Part shown: in pieces, positions 54,816 through 64,000 of the stretch
How the letters are laid out: every line of letters starts with the position of its first letter
How positions within the stretch are numbered: position 1 is the stretch's first letter
Assembly: GCA_031216915.1 (NCBI GenBank)
Contig: CM062289.1
Span: 247,877,187 to 247,941,186 of the forward strand
Length of the DNA: 64,000 nt
DNA from: Pictodentalium vernedei
Lineage: Eukaryota; Mollusca; Scaphopoda; Dentaliida; Dentaliidae
Direction: 5' to 3'
Made by a program: the position numbers and the translations under genes
Notes under the pieces: model-generated
The model's database searches: none
Told to the model about the DNA's origin: nothing
The model's input: the letters and a program-made list of their open reading frames with translations, nothing else

Positions 54816-55723
54816 TTCATTTGGGGATACCAGACACAAATCAATGCAAGAATTGGTGGATCCAAGGCTGTTATTGGATGATGGAAGTGTTCAACGGTGG
54901 TTTTAGACGTTCAGGGCTGTAACTTTATGAAAATTAGAAAATTATTTTATGTTTCCCAATTTCGGGACATACCCCTGACGTCATCATTTTTGTTAATGAT
55001 TATTCCACGGTTTGTTAGGTATTCCTTCCCTATCCTTCCTGGAACCCTTCCTGTTAAACTCTTAAGCTTTTTGGCTATTTTTTATTGAAATTTTTTTTTA
55101 AATTTCTTGGGAGTTTAAAATTTATTACAGAATATTATTCTGTTTTGCCCCATAGTTACGTCCTCACCCTAGGGGTGTTTAGGTCATTTAGTCTTGCATC
55201 TTCTATCCGATGTATCGTTTCTTCTTCGTATGAAGATCTAGCTTTGCATCTGGTAGCATTAAATTGGTTTCTGACTTTGGGCCTTTTTTGTGTGCCTGAT
55301 GTCTTGTGTACACTGACGTTGTTTACATTGACAATGTCCTCATATTAGGTATTTTTTTTTTATATTCTATTACTGTAGAATTACTGTAGGATACATGGAT
55401 TATTATTCCGGTAGCTAAAAAAATTTGGATTTTGTCCACAATTAGGCTCAATCAAGATGCCTTTGGGCTCTTAAAGTTCCCTTTGGGAACTTAGGCGTTT
55501 TTTCAACAAAAAAATTTTTAAAAAAATATTTTGAATTTATTTTTGATTGCTATTATTCATGAATCTTAATTATATATATTTTGTTGTGGAGTTTGGAGGC
55601 CTGATATCGACTTTAGTCGATGCACTCCTGCAGACTCTTGTCATTCTTATGTTCACTGGAATGACGAATGTTGGAGACATTTGTGGTGAGGTTCTGAGGG
55701 CAGGCCTCTCACTGCGTTATAAT

Positions 55724-55980
55724 TAGTCCCCTACTGGAACCATAAGGGGACTATAGGATTGCACTCCGTCCGTCTGTCCATCTGTTTGTCCATCCATCTG
55801 TCCGTCTGTTTTTATGTTACCACCTCTCCCTCCAACATGCTTTAAGCTACACCTTTCATATTTGATACATGGATAAATGGTTCTGAGGGGATGATGCATG
55901 CTCAAAATCTTTGTTTCAAAATCCAAGATGGCGGAATGGCGGCCATTTTTGTTGTGTTTTTTTTAAGCTTTCTTCTCTAT
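55724..55980 (+). repeat. TAGTCCCCT...AGGGGACTA hairpin-headed repeat
   Basis: Arms 55724-55732 and 55745-55753 pair perfectly around 12 bases. A GTCCGTCTGTCC-type run and ATCCAAGATGGCGG follow. The layout parallels the AGCTCA-headed repeats nearby. It separates the truncated end of F from the start of G. Confidence 0.65.
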
Positions 55981-57049
55981 ATTTTTATACTGTACCAATG
56001 ACCCAGACATAGCTGGTGCTAACTCTTAAAATATAGGGCCAAACACAAATTTGGCCCCCAATCCCCAAAATTTGCATCTAAAACCAAAGAAAACATGTCC
56101 TGAATGGCCCTCCACACTTCACCTCTACTGCGCATGCGCAGTGTCAAGGACGTTCCGAAATTGGCGCCATTAATCATTCTAAGTTTGGCCCTTCATCAGT
56201 TAACATCTGACTGATCTTTGTGCTTGTAAATCTCAGTTTAAATGATGCCAGACACATAAATATTAGTGAAATGGTGATTCTAAGGAGGATATAGAAGGAG
56301 GAGAGGAAAAATGTGTGACAGAATATTATCAGGGCTGTAACTTAAAATTTTTTAATGAAATTATGTTAAGTTACCTATTTTCGAGGCAGCAGCCATTTTG
56401 TTGTCATTCTTGTTATTTAGTTACACTGATTTTACAGTGTTTTCCTCTCTCCCTTTCCTTTAAGTCCCCTCTTGCTATTCTCCCATGGCATAGTTTCTGT
56501 AATTATTATTGCTAAAATTTCTTGGGAGTTTTAGCTGAATAACAGAATGAATTCTGTTCTTTTCCCCATGTTTACGTCTTCACCTATGGGTGGTTAGGCA
56601 TTGTGTTCTGCATCTACCATCTGATGTTCTGCAGTTTCTTCCCTGGAAGTCTCTGTTTTGCATCAGATAGTGTATTTTTGGTAACTGATTTCGGGCCTGG
56701 GTGCCTGGAGTCTTATTTTAGTGTTTTTACACTCATTGTTTACATTTACAACAGCCCTCTGTGTGAGGGGGGGATTTCTTGAAAATAATATCTTGATGTT
56801 AATTTAATCATAACTAGATATATTATTATTGTTCGTAAGTGTTGCATAAATTGTTTAAAATATTTTTAAATTTTTTGTCCACACTTAGGCTTGGGATCCA
56901 TTGGGGCTCAACGTTACTTTTCAGAAACTTGGGCTATTCTGAAAAAATATTTTTTCAAAATATTTTGATTTCATTTATTTTTTCTATGTTAATGGATCAT
57001 ATTATTATTATGTATTTTGATTGTCAGGGGTTGGTGCGAGTACCAGGAT

Positions 57050-59783
57050 TTTATTTTCTTTTCACATTGAAAGGATTTTGATCAATTGTAATAAGAGGAA
57101 GTCTTCCTCTGACTTTTATAATCATTCTATATGTAGTCAGTGTACTCGCATTAACTCCTGTTCTGTATCTGATGATTTCGATGACAACATGGGAAGCGTA
57201 TGTCACGGTATGTTAGTGGGGAATTGGACATTCCGGTCCTTTCCCCGCAGGGTCACTCTACTTTATCAATTTCTATTTCAGACGATCAAGATTAGGGTGA
57301 TGTATCTGTGATGTCTTCCAACAGTGTGCCTCCGTCGTCACAATTAATGAAGGGCTAGCGGAAAAGTGCTCATGTAAATACGCCAATTGCCTAAGAGGAC
57401 CCTAGTAGGTTCGACGGCCTTTGACGTCCGCTAGCTCGCCCGGTGTAGCATCAATTCATCGAATGGTTCGGCAGCCGGGTTCGTCTGTTGCGGTCTTGAA
57501 GGAGTTTTGGGGTGATGCGAGCACTATAAATCAACCAAACACCCAGTGGCGGCGGATTAGAGGGAGAACGGAGGAAGCCTGTTAGTCCAGTTCATAGCTC
57601 GTTCTGGTCCATCCGGACGGCGAGCGAGAGAGGCCCCTCTCTCGTACAACAACATCTGGCCCCAGATGTTGTGGTACAAAATATTTCGCATTCGGAGCAT
57701 ACGTCCGCCGCTCGGGACGCTCCGACATATAGTCAGTCCGGAGAGACTGTCAATAAGGCTTCCTCATTCTTATGGTAGCGCAGTCAGCTTTGCCAGTCAG
57801 AGAATCATCGGCGACCAGGTCACACCATCCGGTAGCCAGGGACACGAGGCCTGCAGACTCCGGACGTTCGCATAGGAAAGTGTGCGGGAGTCAACGTACA
57901 CGGAGCTTCCGGCGGCAATGCATCGTAAGACCGCTACTGCACAGGCCTCGGGGACGGATGTGCTATCCTAAATAGCACAGCTTATCGCAGCATCCCAGCA
58001 ACAACTGAATCTGTCGCATAATGTTTTATCCGACGATGCTGGGTCGGGACACTCCGCGGAAGCGGGTACGGACGTCCGAAAATTTCATCCGGTCCGACGG
58101 GATACCGAAAGGGATTCGGAGGATTTTGAGCTTTCCCTTTCGGAACAACATATGCTGTTGTGTATGTCATCTGACTTGATCTTCTACAGGTTCTTTCGTC
58201 GGACCAGAATGCTGCGATGCCGGATAAGAAACTGATAGCGTCGGTGGACTTAGAAATTTTTGGTTCGGTTCAGGGACATCGTCCCTCAGTTCCGACATAG
58301 TCCAATAATGTCACACAAACTTTTGAATTATTGAACGACGCTATATATTTATTATTATATGCTTGCTATTACCAAGCATTTCTGGTTTCTTGTTCGCAAA
58401 GTTACGGAGATGTCTTTCAAAAGTGTGCCTCTGTCGTCATAGTTAATGAGGAGCTAGTGGCAAAAAGTGCTCATGGAATATGTCTATCGCCTAAGAGGTC
58501 CCTTGTAGGATCGACGGAGTGACATTCGCTAGCTCACCCGGTGTAGCGTACATTCATCGAATGGTTCGGCTGCCGGGTTCGTCCGTTGCGGTCTAGGAAG
58601 GAGATTTGAGTGATGCGCGCACTATAATTACTTTAGTACTCACCCAGTGACGGCGGATTGAGGACAAATCGGAGGAAGCCTGTTAGTTCGGTTCCTGGCT
58701 TGTCCAGGTCCGTCTGGGCTGTGAGCGAGAGAGGTCCCTCTCTCGTCCAACAACATAGGGGACCGCATGTTGTGATTCAGATTTTTTACATTCGGAGCAT
58801 ATGTCCGTCGCTCGGGACGCTCCGTTATATTGACAGTCCGAGAGACTGTCGATAATGCTTCCTCATCCTCACAGCAGTGCACACGGCCGCACATTGGCTA
58901 CGTGACCTCGAGTATCCGATCAGTTTCGTCATTTAGTGATTCCACGGCGAACAGGTCACGCCATCCGGTAGCCAAGGGACATGAGGCCTATACACTCCGT
59001 TCGCTCGCATATTAGTAGTATGCACGGGGTAACGATCACGGAGCTTCCAGCGGCAATGCATCGTAGGACCGCTTCTCCACAGGCCTCAGTGACGGACGTG
59101 CTATCCGAGTTCGCACAGTTTTTTCGCAGCATCCCAGCAATCGACAGTTTCTTGGTCGAATCAGGAATTATCCGACGGCGCTGGGTCGGTGTGGTCCGCG
59201 GTTGCAGCAGGTACGGACGACCGAACGCTTTATAGGGTCCGACAGGATGGCGAAAGGGATTCGAAAGATTTCGAGTTTTCCCTTTCGTAGCATCGGAAGC
59301 TGCCATACATATCTTCCGGCATTATCTTCCAGTGATTGTTACTTTGGACTACATTGCTGCGATGTTGGATAAGAGACTTATAGCGTTATTGGACATGGAA
59401 TTTTGGATCGGTTCAGGGACATTGTCCCTGACTTACCGACACAGTCCAATAATGTCATTAGAACATGTGTATTATTTATTGACGCTATATATATATAAGC
59501 CTGCTACCAAGCATGATAGTTTAGTTTCTTGTCCGCATGCTCATTTCTGCCTTTTATCATTTATACGAATAATTTATTTTGGCAGATCAGGCCATACCGA
59601 GAGTTCATATGCGTCTAGACGGTGTGGTTAAAGACTGGAAATAATCTTTTTCGCCGTCTATGTCTTTTCCAACCACAATGTTGGAAACGACAATGATGTC
59701 TAATAGACTTTTACTTAGACGCTTTATCATATGTAATCCACCTTACTGAGGTGTTATCATTACGTCTTCAAGAGAAAGAATTC
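57050..59783 (+). pseudogene. DIRS element G gag, tandemly duplicated and decayed
   Basis: The Cys-rich start can be read near 57080 (NCNKRKSSSDFYNHSICSQC, INSCSV). The segment from about 57308 recurs from about 58406 (period about 1.1 kb). Each copy holds GTGTGCCTC, GCTAGCTC(G/A)CCCGGTGTAGC, CATCGAATGGTTCGGC, TGATGCG(A/C)GCACTATAA, GCGAGAGAGG and TTATCGCAGCATCCCAGCA or a variant. Both are full of frameshifts, so the duplication is old. The second copy ends at the LINE insertion and resumes at 61825. Confidence 0.78.
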
Positions 59784-59785
59784 TA

Positions 59786-61003
59786 TTTTTAATCTACATC
59801 AATGACGTAGTTGATGATATTTATAGTAACATAAGACTTTTTGCCGATGATACAACCCTGTATCTCATTGTTGAAGACCCCTGTTTGGCAGCTGAAATTA
59901 TCAACAGGGATATCAGAGTAATTGAAGACTGGTCTCGTCAATGGCTTGTCAATTTTAACCCCAACAAAACTGAATCAATGGTGATATCGCGTAAGGTTTT
60001 ACAGCAAACCCACCCTCCTCTGACCATGTTCTCTCAAAATATAAACAATGTCGATAGACATAAACATCTGGGCCTGACTATTAACGAACGTGGTAGTTGG
60101 GCATCTCATATAAATGAAATAACTACCCAAGGATGGAAACGAATAGGTCTGATTAGGAATTTAAAGTTCAGACTCGACAGGAGAGTCTTAGAAAAAATAT
60201 ATTTCTCTTTTGTCCGACCAACATTAGAATATGCGGATGTGGTCTGGGACAACTGTTCTGCTGAAGAAGCAAGCGGGCTTGAAAAAATCCAAATCGAGGC
60301 GGCGCGAATTGTGACTGGAGGTACCAAAAGTGCGAGTAAACAGTCCTTGTATATTGAAACTGGCTGGGAAACTTTGGAGTTGAGAAGAAAAAAACACAAA
60401 CTGATGCAATACTTTAAAATGTACCACAGACTAACACCTCACTACATATCACTGATGGTCCCCCCAACTGTCGGTGAAACCCAAAACTACAACCTTCGAA
60501 ATAGCTCAAACCTGAACAATGTTAGATGCCGCACTCACAGCCACCAAACCTCTTTCCTCCCCGCAACAACTAGCCTTTGGAACGAGACCCCAAGCGAAGT
60601 CAGAAACAACCCAAATCCTACAAATTTTAAACCATTCCTCAACAAGGACAAACGTATTATACCAACCTTTTACGCTTGCCACAAATCACTCTTAGCCCAG
60701 ATCTTACACTGCAGACTTCGTCTAGGATGTAGCAATTTGACTGACCATTTGTATACAAATCACCTATCCGAGACATACCTTTGCAGATGTGGCGTACGTG
60801 AAACAACCGAACACTTTTTATTGTTTTGTCCGCATCACAGCAATGTACGAGGCGCAACCATCGGCTCTCTAAGTATCGAAATTAATGTTGACACCCTCTT
60901 ATATGGAAGTGAATTTTTTCCCCCAACAGTTAATAAAAGAATCTTTGAATCAGTCCATAGTTTTATCCTATTGACAAAAAGGTTTAAGTCTGATAATGGT
61001 TAA
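59786..61003 (+). CDS. Non-LTR retrotransposon RT C-terminal half, open frame
   Basis: The frame is open from the insertion junction: FLIYINDVVDDIYSNIRLFADD puts the catalytic FADD at 59840-59851. Then come WSRQWLVNFNPNKTESM, KHLGLTINERGSWASHI, RRVLEKIYFSFVRPTLEYAD, the thumb and linker, and a closing Cys/His block (CRCGVRETTEHFLLFCPHH). This is the usual end of ORF2 in CR1/Jockey-type LINEs. About 405 codons remain. There is no endonuclease and the first RT blocks are lost, so it cannot move by itself. The unbroken frame suggests a rather recent insertion. Whether it is the same family as the - strand element at the window start cannot be told, since they cover different parts. Confidence 0.9.
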   Translation, partial: FLIYINDVVDDIYSNIRLFADDTTLYLIVEDPCLAAEIINRDIRVIEDWSRQWLVNFNPNKTESMVISRKVLQQTHPPLTMFSQNINNVDRHKHLGLTINERGSWASHINEITTQGWKRIGLIRNLKFRLDRRVLEKIYFSFVRPTLEYADVVWDNCSAEEASGLEKIQIEAARIVTGGTKSASKQSLYIETGWETLELRRKKHKLMQYFKMYHRLTPHYISLMVPPTVGETQNYNLRNSSNLNNVRCRTHSHQTSFLPATTSLWNETPSEVRNNPNPTNFKPFLNKDKRIIPTFYACHKSLLAQILHCRLRLGCSNLTDHLYTNHLSETYLCRCGVRETTEHFLLFCPHHSNVRGATIGSLSIEINVDTLLYGSEFFPPTVNKRIFESVHSFILLTKRFKSDNG

Positions 61004-61824
61004 TGGGAACCGTGCAAACGTATACATTATATAAACATGTCCTATGTGGCTCGGGGGCAGTAATTATCCCGTGTACGATCACTGCTGCTTCCTGTGCTAT
61101 ATATGACATTATTTTGGGGTTAGTTGAAACACTGAATTTGTCAGTGTTTCCAAATTCAGATGTAATTCATCCTGTACAGGGCACTCCATTAAGTCGCAAT
61201 ATAAACACGACCAGTTTTCTAAAAATGTCAACCGCCATTCCTCCCTTCCCCCACCAAGGAGTTAGCGAAGTTATGTGAGCTCCCTGATGCCCCAGAACTT
61301 TCTCCAGTCCAGACATCTTTATTTATCATGGAATATGAAAGCCAACTGGCCATCCCTGGCTGGCCTGCCCATTTCTGCACATTTCACTGATTCGCATGTA
61401 GGTGTCCTTATTAGGTCTACTGTCACTACCAACAATACAGTCCACCTATTCATACCCCCATGTTTCTCCCACCATTCAAATAGTGTTTTCATCCATAGTA
61501 TCATACTTAATACTGTTCAGTTATAAAATAGGGACTCATGTGCTGGCGCAGGTTGTTTGCATGCATACGTGAATTGCGTGTGTATGTGAGGGCGCGTGTA
61601 TGTACTTGTTTTGTTCTACGTCTGCCTTGGGTCCCTTGTGTCTAAACGCCAAAGCTGCCTAAATGTAAACTTAATGAATTGTTATCATGGAAACAGCCCC
61701 GCATAAGCTTGAAGCTTGTTGCTGAATCCATTTCCTCCTGTGTCTATTGTTAAGTAAGCTATACAAGTTTGTATTTTATTGTCTTTTGTACCTAGATACT
61801 ACGGAAATAAATACTGTTTAAACT
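61004..61824 (+). other. 3' untranslated part of the non-LTR element
   Basis: It follows the ORF stop and runs to the target duplication. It is non-coding; the short frames at 61003-61526 have no support. The end GAAATAAATAC could serve as a polyadenylation-type signal. Confidence 0.6.
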
Positions 61825-62045
61825 AAGAGAAAGAATTCCGGGATATGATCCTCAATGTGAATTCTTTTGAGGGCAGTAGTTTGTTCACGTATAACTCCGC
61901 CCTTCAGTGGCTGCTTGGAGTTGGTTAGACGTGATGCAGCCCTAGCTACATCCACGCGCGTGGATAGTAAGGTGAAGAACTCTCTCAGAGTCGCTTCGTT
62001 CTCGGAGAAGCTTCTCTTCGACGGCAACTTTTCAGCAATCCATGA
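61825..62045 (+). pseudogene. DIRS element G gag C-terminal piece after the LINE
   Basis: ELVRRDAALATSTRVDSKVK and NSLRVASFSEKLLFDGNFSAI match C gag at about 34855-34980 (ELVRRDAALATSTLVDSKVK). The Arg-rich tail of gag and the first half of RT are deleted, with the junction at about 62046. Confidence 0.82.
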
Positions 62046-62930
62046 ATTGCTCGATTTACACGTTCTCTTGTCTATCTAGTGTAGCAAGAGATTCAGACTG
62101 GGGCAAACATTCGGTGGTTGACTCAGAGAGTGCCACTGCAGTTGCCGGATCCGAGTTTTATAATTATGACGGTTGCCAGTCAAACAGGTTGGGATATAAT
62201 ATTGATCCCAACGGATTCGAAGTGCCAGGGTCTTTGGGTTCCGCAGTCTCTAAGCAAGTACTTATCTTCCACGGAATAATGTTTTTTTAGGCTTGCGTTA
62301 TGTCATTGGATGAACATTATTCAGAAACGCATGTCCAAATCCTGTCCGTTAATTCGACAGTAGTGGCGTATCTCCGGAACCAGGGAGGCACTCATTCGTT
62401 TCCGTTATTCAATTTAATGGAAAGAATCCTTCTGTTTGTTATAGTATACCAAGTTCTGCTTCGGTCCGTCATATTTCGGGTCGTCTGATTGTATTACCGG
62501 ACTCCCGTTCACTTATGGGTCGCTTGTTGCCGTCAGAATGGACTCTCAACAAACAAGTATTTAATCAGATTTGCTATCAATGGGAGCGCCCAATGATAAT
62601 TTATTTACGACACAACTTGCTAAACAATTGTAGACGTAAGTGTTTGCTTGTCCGGATCTCTGAGCTTATGTTGTTAACACTCTATTGATCTAATAGGACG
62701 GAATGATAGGATATGCGTATCCTCCTGTGCTGTTGTTTCAGCAAGTATTGCTAAGATAAACAACCACAATACATTTCTGTTGATAGCATCTCTGTCTTCA
62801 CAGAGACCATGGGTAAATTTACTCTGATGTCTACTGTGGGACTTAACACGAAATCTTCCTCCATGAGAGGATCTTTTTTCGCTGGGTAAAATCGTGTCAT
62901 CTCTATCACAACCCGCAAGGTCTCAACCTT
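62046..62930 (+). pseudogene. DIRS element G RNase H remnant
   Basis: The sequence joins C-equivalent 36283 onward. Pieces read YNYDGCQSNRLGYNIDPNGF in the alternative frame and THVQILSVNSTVVAYLRNQG near 62330 in the RNase H frame, where the Asp of SDNTTV has become Val. RHISGR-like and LPSEWTLNKQVFNQICYQWE parts follow to 62590. Frameshifts and stops are frequent. Confidence 0.78.
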
Positions 62931-64000
62931 CATGTATTCCGTTGTGTGGTCCTTATTTCATTGTAAGCATTGTACTGGACGAGCTTTGGACGCGATTTCT
63001 TACTATAGGAGAACCTCTTCTTCGCTATACTATGCGGCTAAAGTGGAGGCTCTTCCGTCGTTGGTGTAGGGATCACTATGTTGATATTGCTGATCCCTCC
63101 ATACTACTCATTGCAACTTTCTAGTATACTTGTTTGACAAGATCTACTGCAGCCTGTTATTATTAAGGTTATAGGTTTATGTTACCTCATACCTGTGCAC
63201 TCTATGATAGTTTACATTTGAGTCTTATGTCTCTTTATTTAAGTCAGTTAGTAACTTTTTGATAAATAGATTTAGAATCATTAGATTAAATTCCTATACG
63301 GTATTTAACTTCGGTTCTTATTTAGCTAAGTAATCATTTGAGCCTCTGGAAACAGTAGTTTTCAAATTCTGACCTTTTAGACAGTAATTCTGTTGGCTTC
63401 TCTTTTACTGAAGAGTCAGTGAGTTTCATGCACTATCGGTGGATGATTTTCACTTTCGTAGTTTCGGAATCACTACTTCCTTTACTATTTAGGTTGGATT
63501 TTCGCATAAGAGTCAGGCTCCTAATTAATATCCGGAACCTATTGTTATTAAGGTCCTTCCGTCTTCGTACGGGCATAGGCCTTTACTCTGTCCGGTTAGA
63601 GTTTATGTATTTATAAACAGATATCTGTTTATTACTATGTGCGTAAGCTTCTTCTGTCTTTGATGCCTAATAGAAGGACGTTACGCTCCATTCTATTGCT
63701 TATGGATTCAATTAACTATCGATACTGCTTATGGTATATCATTCACTCAGCAGTTGTGTTTGAGATTTCGGCTCATGAAGTAAGAGTTCTTCTACATCTT
63801 GGGCTTACATTAATAGTGTCGCTATTATAGATTTTTGAAGGCTGCTCATTGCACTCAGCCATCCACATTCATGAATTTTTATCTCAGAAAATTCGAGTCC
63901 ATTTCTGGAGGCCTCTATTGTTAGGTCTATTATCTACTGCTCAGAATGTCATTCACTTAACAGTTGCTACTATAGCTAGGTAGGCTGTCTGTTTCGGCAG
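62931..64000 (+). pseudogene. DIRS element G tyrosine recombinase, decayed
   Basis: Visible parts are YTMRLKWRLFRRWCRDHYVDI near 63040, LxxKSVSFMHYRWMI around 63410 with the first Arg region lost, ISAHEVRVL near 63763 with HxxR, and STFMNFYLRK near 63865 with the Tyr. Several deletions and stops separate them. The 3' non-coding part begins just before the window edge. Confidence 0.8.

Larger units (their letters stand above)
52791..55710 (+). mobile_element. DIRS-like element F, 3'-truncated
   Basis: The left terminal repeat (ATTTTTATACTATAACCC, CCCAGACTAAGCTGGTGC, CCATGCATGCGCAG at 52952-52965) and leader match element D. A hairpin-headed repeat of about 1.75 kb is inserted at 53064. After it the leader resumes (GGGGATACCAGACACAAATC at about 54824, matching GGATGCCAGACACAAATC in D). 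The element stops in the Cys-rich start of gag (about 55600-55710), where another repeat follows. Confidence 0.82.
59784..61824 (+). mobile_element. 5'-truncated non-LTR retrotransposon inserted in element G
   Basis: The 14-base sequence AAGAGAAAGAATTC stands on both sides (59770-59783 and 61825-61838), a typical target-site duplication. The insert starts inside the RT domain. It ends in GGAAATAAATACTGTTTAAACT without a poly-A tail. Element C at the matching place (about 34755) is uninterrupted. Confidence 0.93.
55981..64000 (+). mobile_element. DIRS-like element G, decayed, runs off the window
   Basis: It starts with ATTTTTATACTGTACC, has the perfect palindrome CTGCGCATGCGCAG at 56128-56141 and belongs to the subfamily of B and C. 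Gag is present in two tandem copies. A non-LTR element is inserted in the second. About 1.3 kb of RT is deleted at 62046. The recombinase remnant reaches the window end, so the internal complementary region and right repeat are not seen. Confidence 0.88.

Overview
This is a eukaryotic, AT-rich, gene-poor stretch of what looks like a marine invertebrate genome. The reasons are mobile elements of animal type (DIRS-like tyrosine-recombinase retrotransposons, APE-type non-LTR retrotransposons, a Penelope-like fragment), hairpin-headed AGCTCA...TGAGCT repeats of the kind common in marine invertebrates, intron-like splice signals and long poly-G/poly-C tracts. I cannot name the species. I saw no operon, bacterial gene, CRISPR array or RNA gene.

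At least seven DIRS-like elements, all on the + strand and called A to G here, dominate the window: A about 6.64-11.63 kb (5' truncated), B 16.78-25.10 kb, C 32.085-39.217 kb, D 39.218-45.43 kb, E about 48.88-52.79 kb, F 52.79-55.71 kb (3' truncated) and G 55.98 kb to the window edge. C is the key copy. Its three long reading frames are unbroken (gag-like, reverse transcriptase/RNase H, tyrosine recombinase). Its 194-bp inverted terminal repeats look identical. Its internal complementary region spells out both element ends and so predicts the circle junction. C and D abut with no spacer, as do E and F. The frame of gag and recombinase also stays open through the whole RT/RNase H region, with only two TGA codons, which suggests dual coding.

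Region by region: 1-2.1 kb is the 5' half of a non-LTR element on the - strand with a 2A-like motif and an endonuclease. 2.1-6.6 kb holds old repeats, hairpins and tandem duplications. Element A follows. 11.6-16.8 kb is mostly unassigned sequence with two large palindromes and a Penelope GIY-YIG fragment. Element B carries a 2.2-kb hairpin-headed repeat in its leader. 25.1-28.1 kb is mostly unassigned. 28.1-32.0 kb is a tandem array of about 177-bp units with a related repeat nested in it. Then come C and D. 45.4-48.9 kb is the only stretch not clearly made of repeats; it holds candidate host exons, one ending a few bases before element E. F carries a 1.7-kb hairpin-headed repeat. G carries a 2.0-kb 5'-truncated non-LTR element with a 14-bp target-site duplication.

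In C the parts would work together as follows. The left terminal repeat, which holds a GCGCATGCGC palindrome resembling an NRF-1 site, could start transcription. Gag would package the RNA. RT/RNase H would copy it, the internal complementary region would align the ends into a circle, and the tyrosine recombinase would integrate that circle without target duplication.
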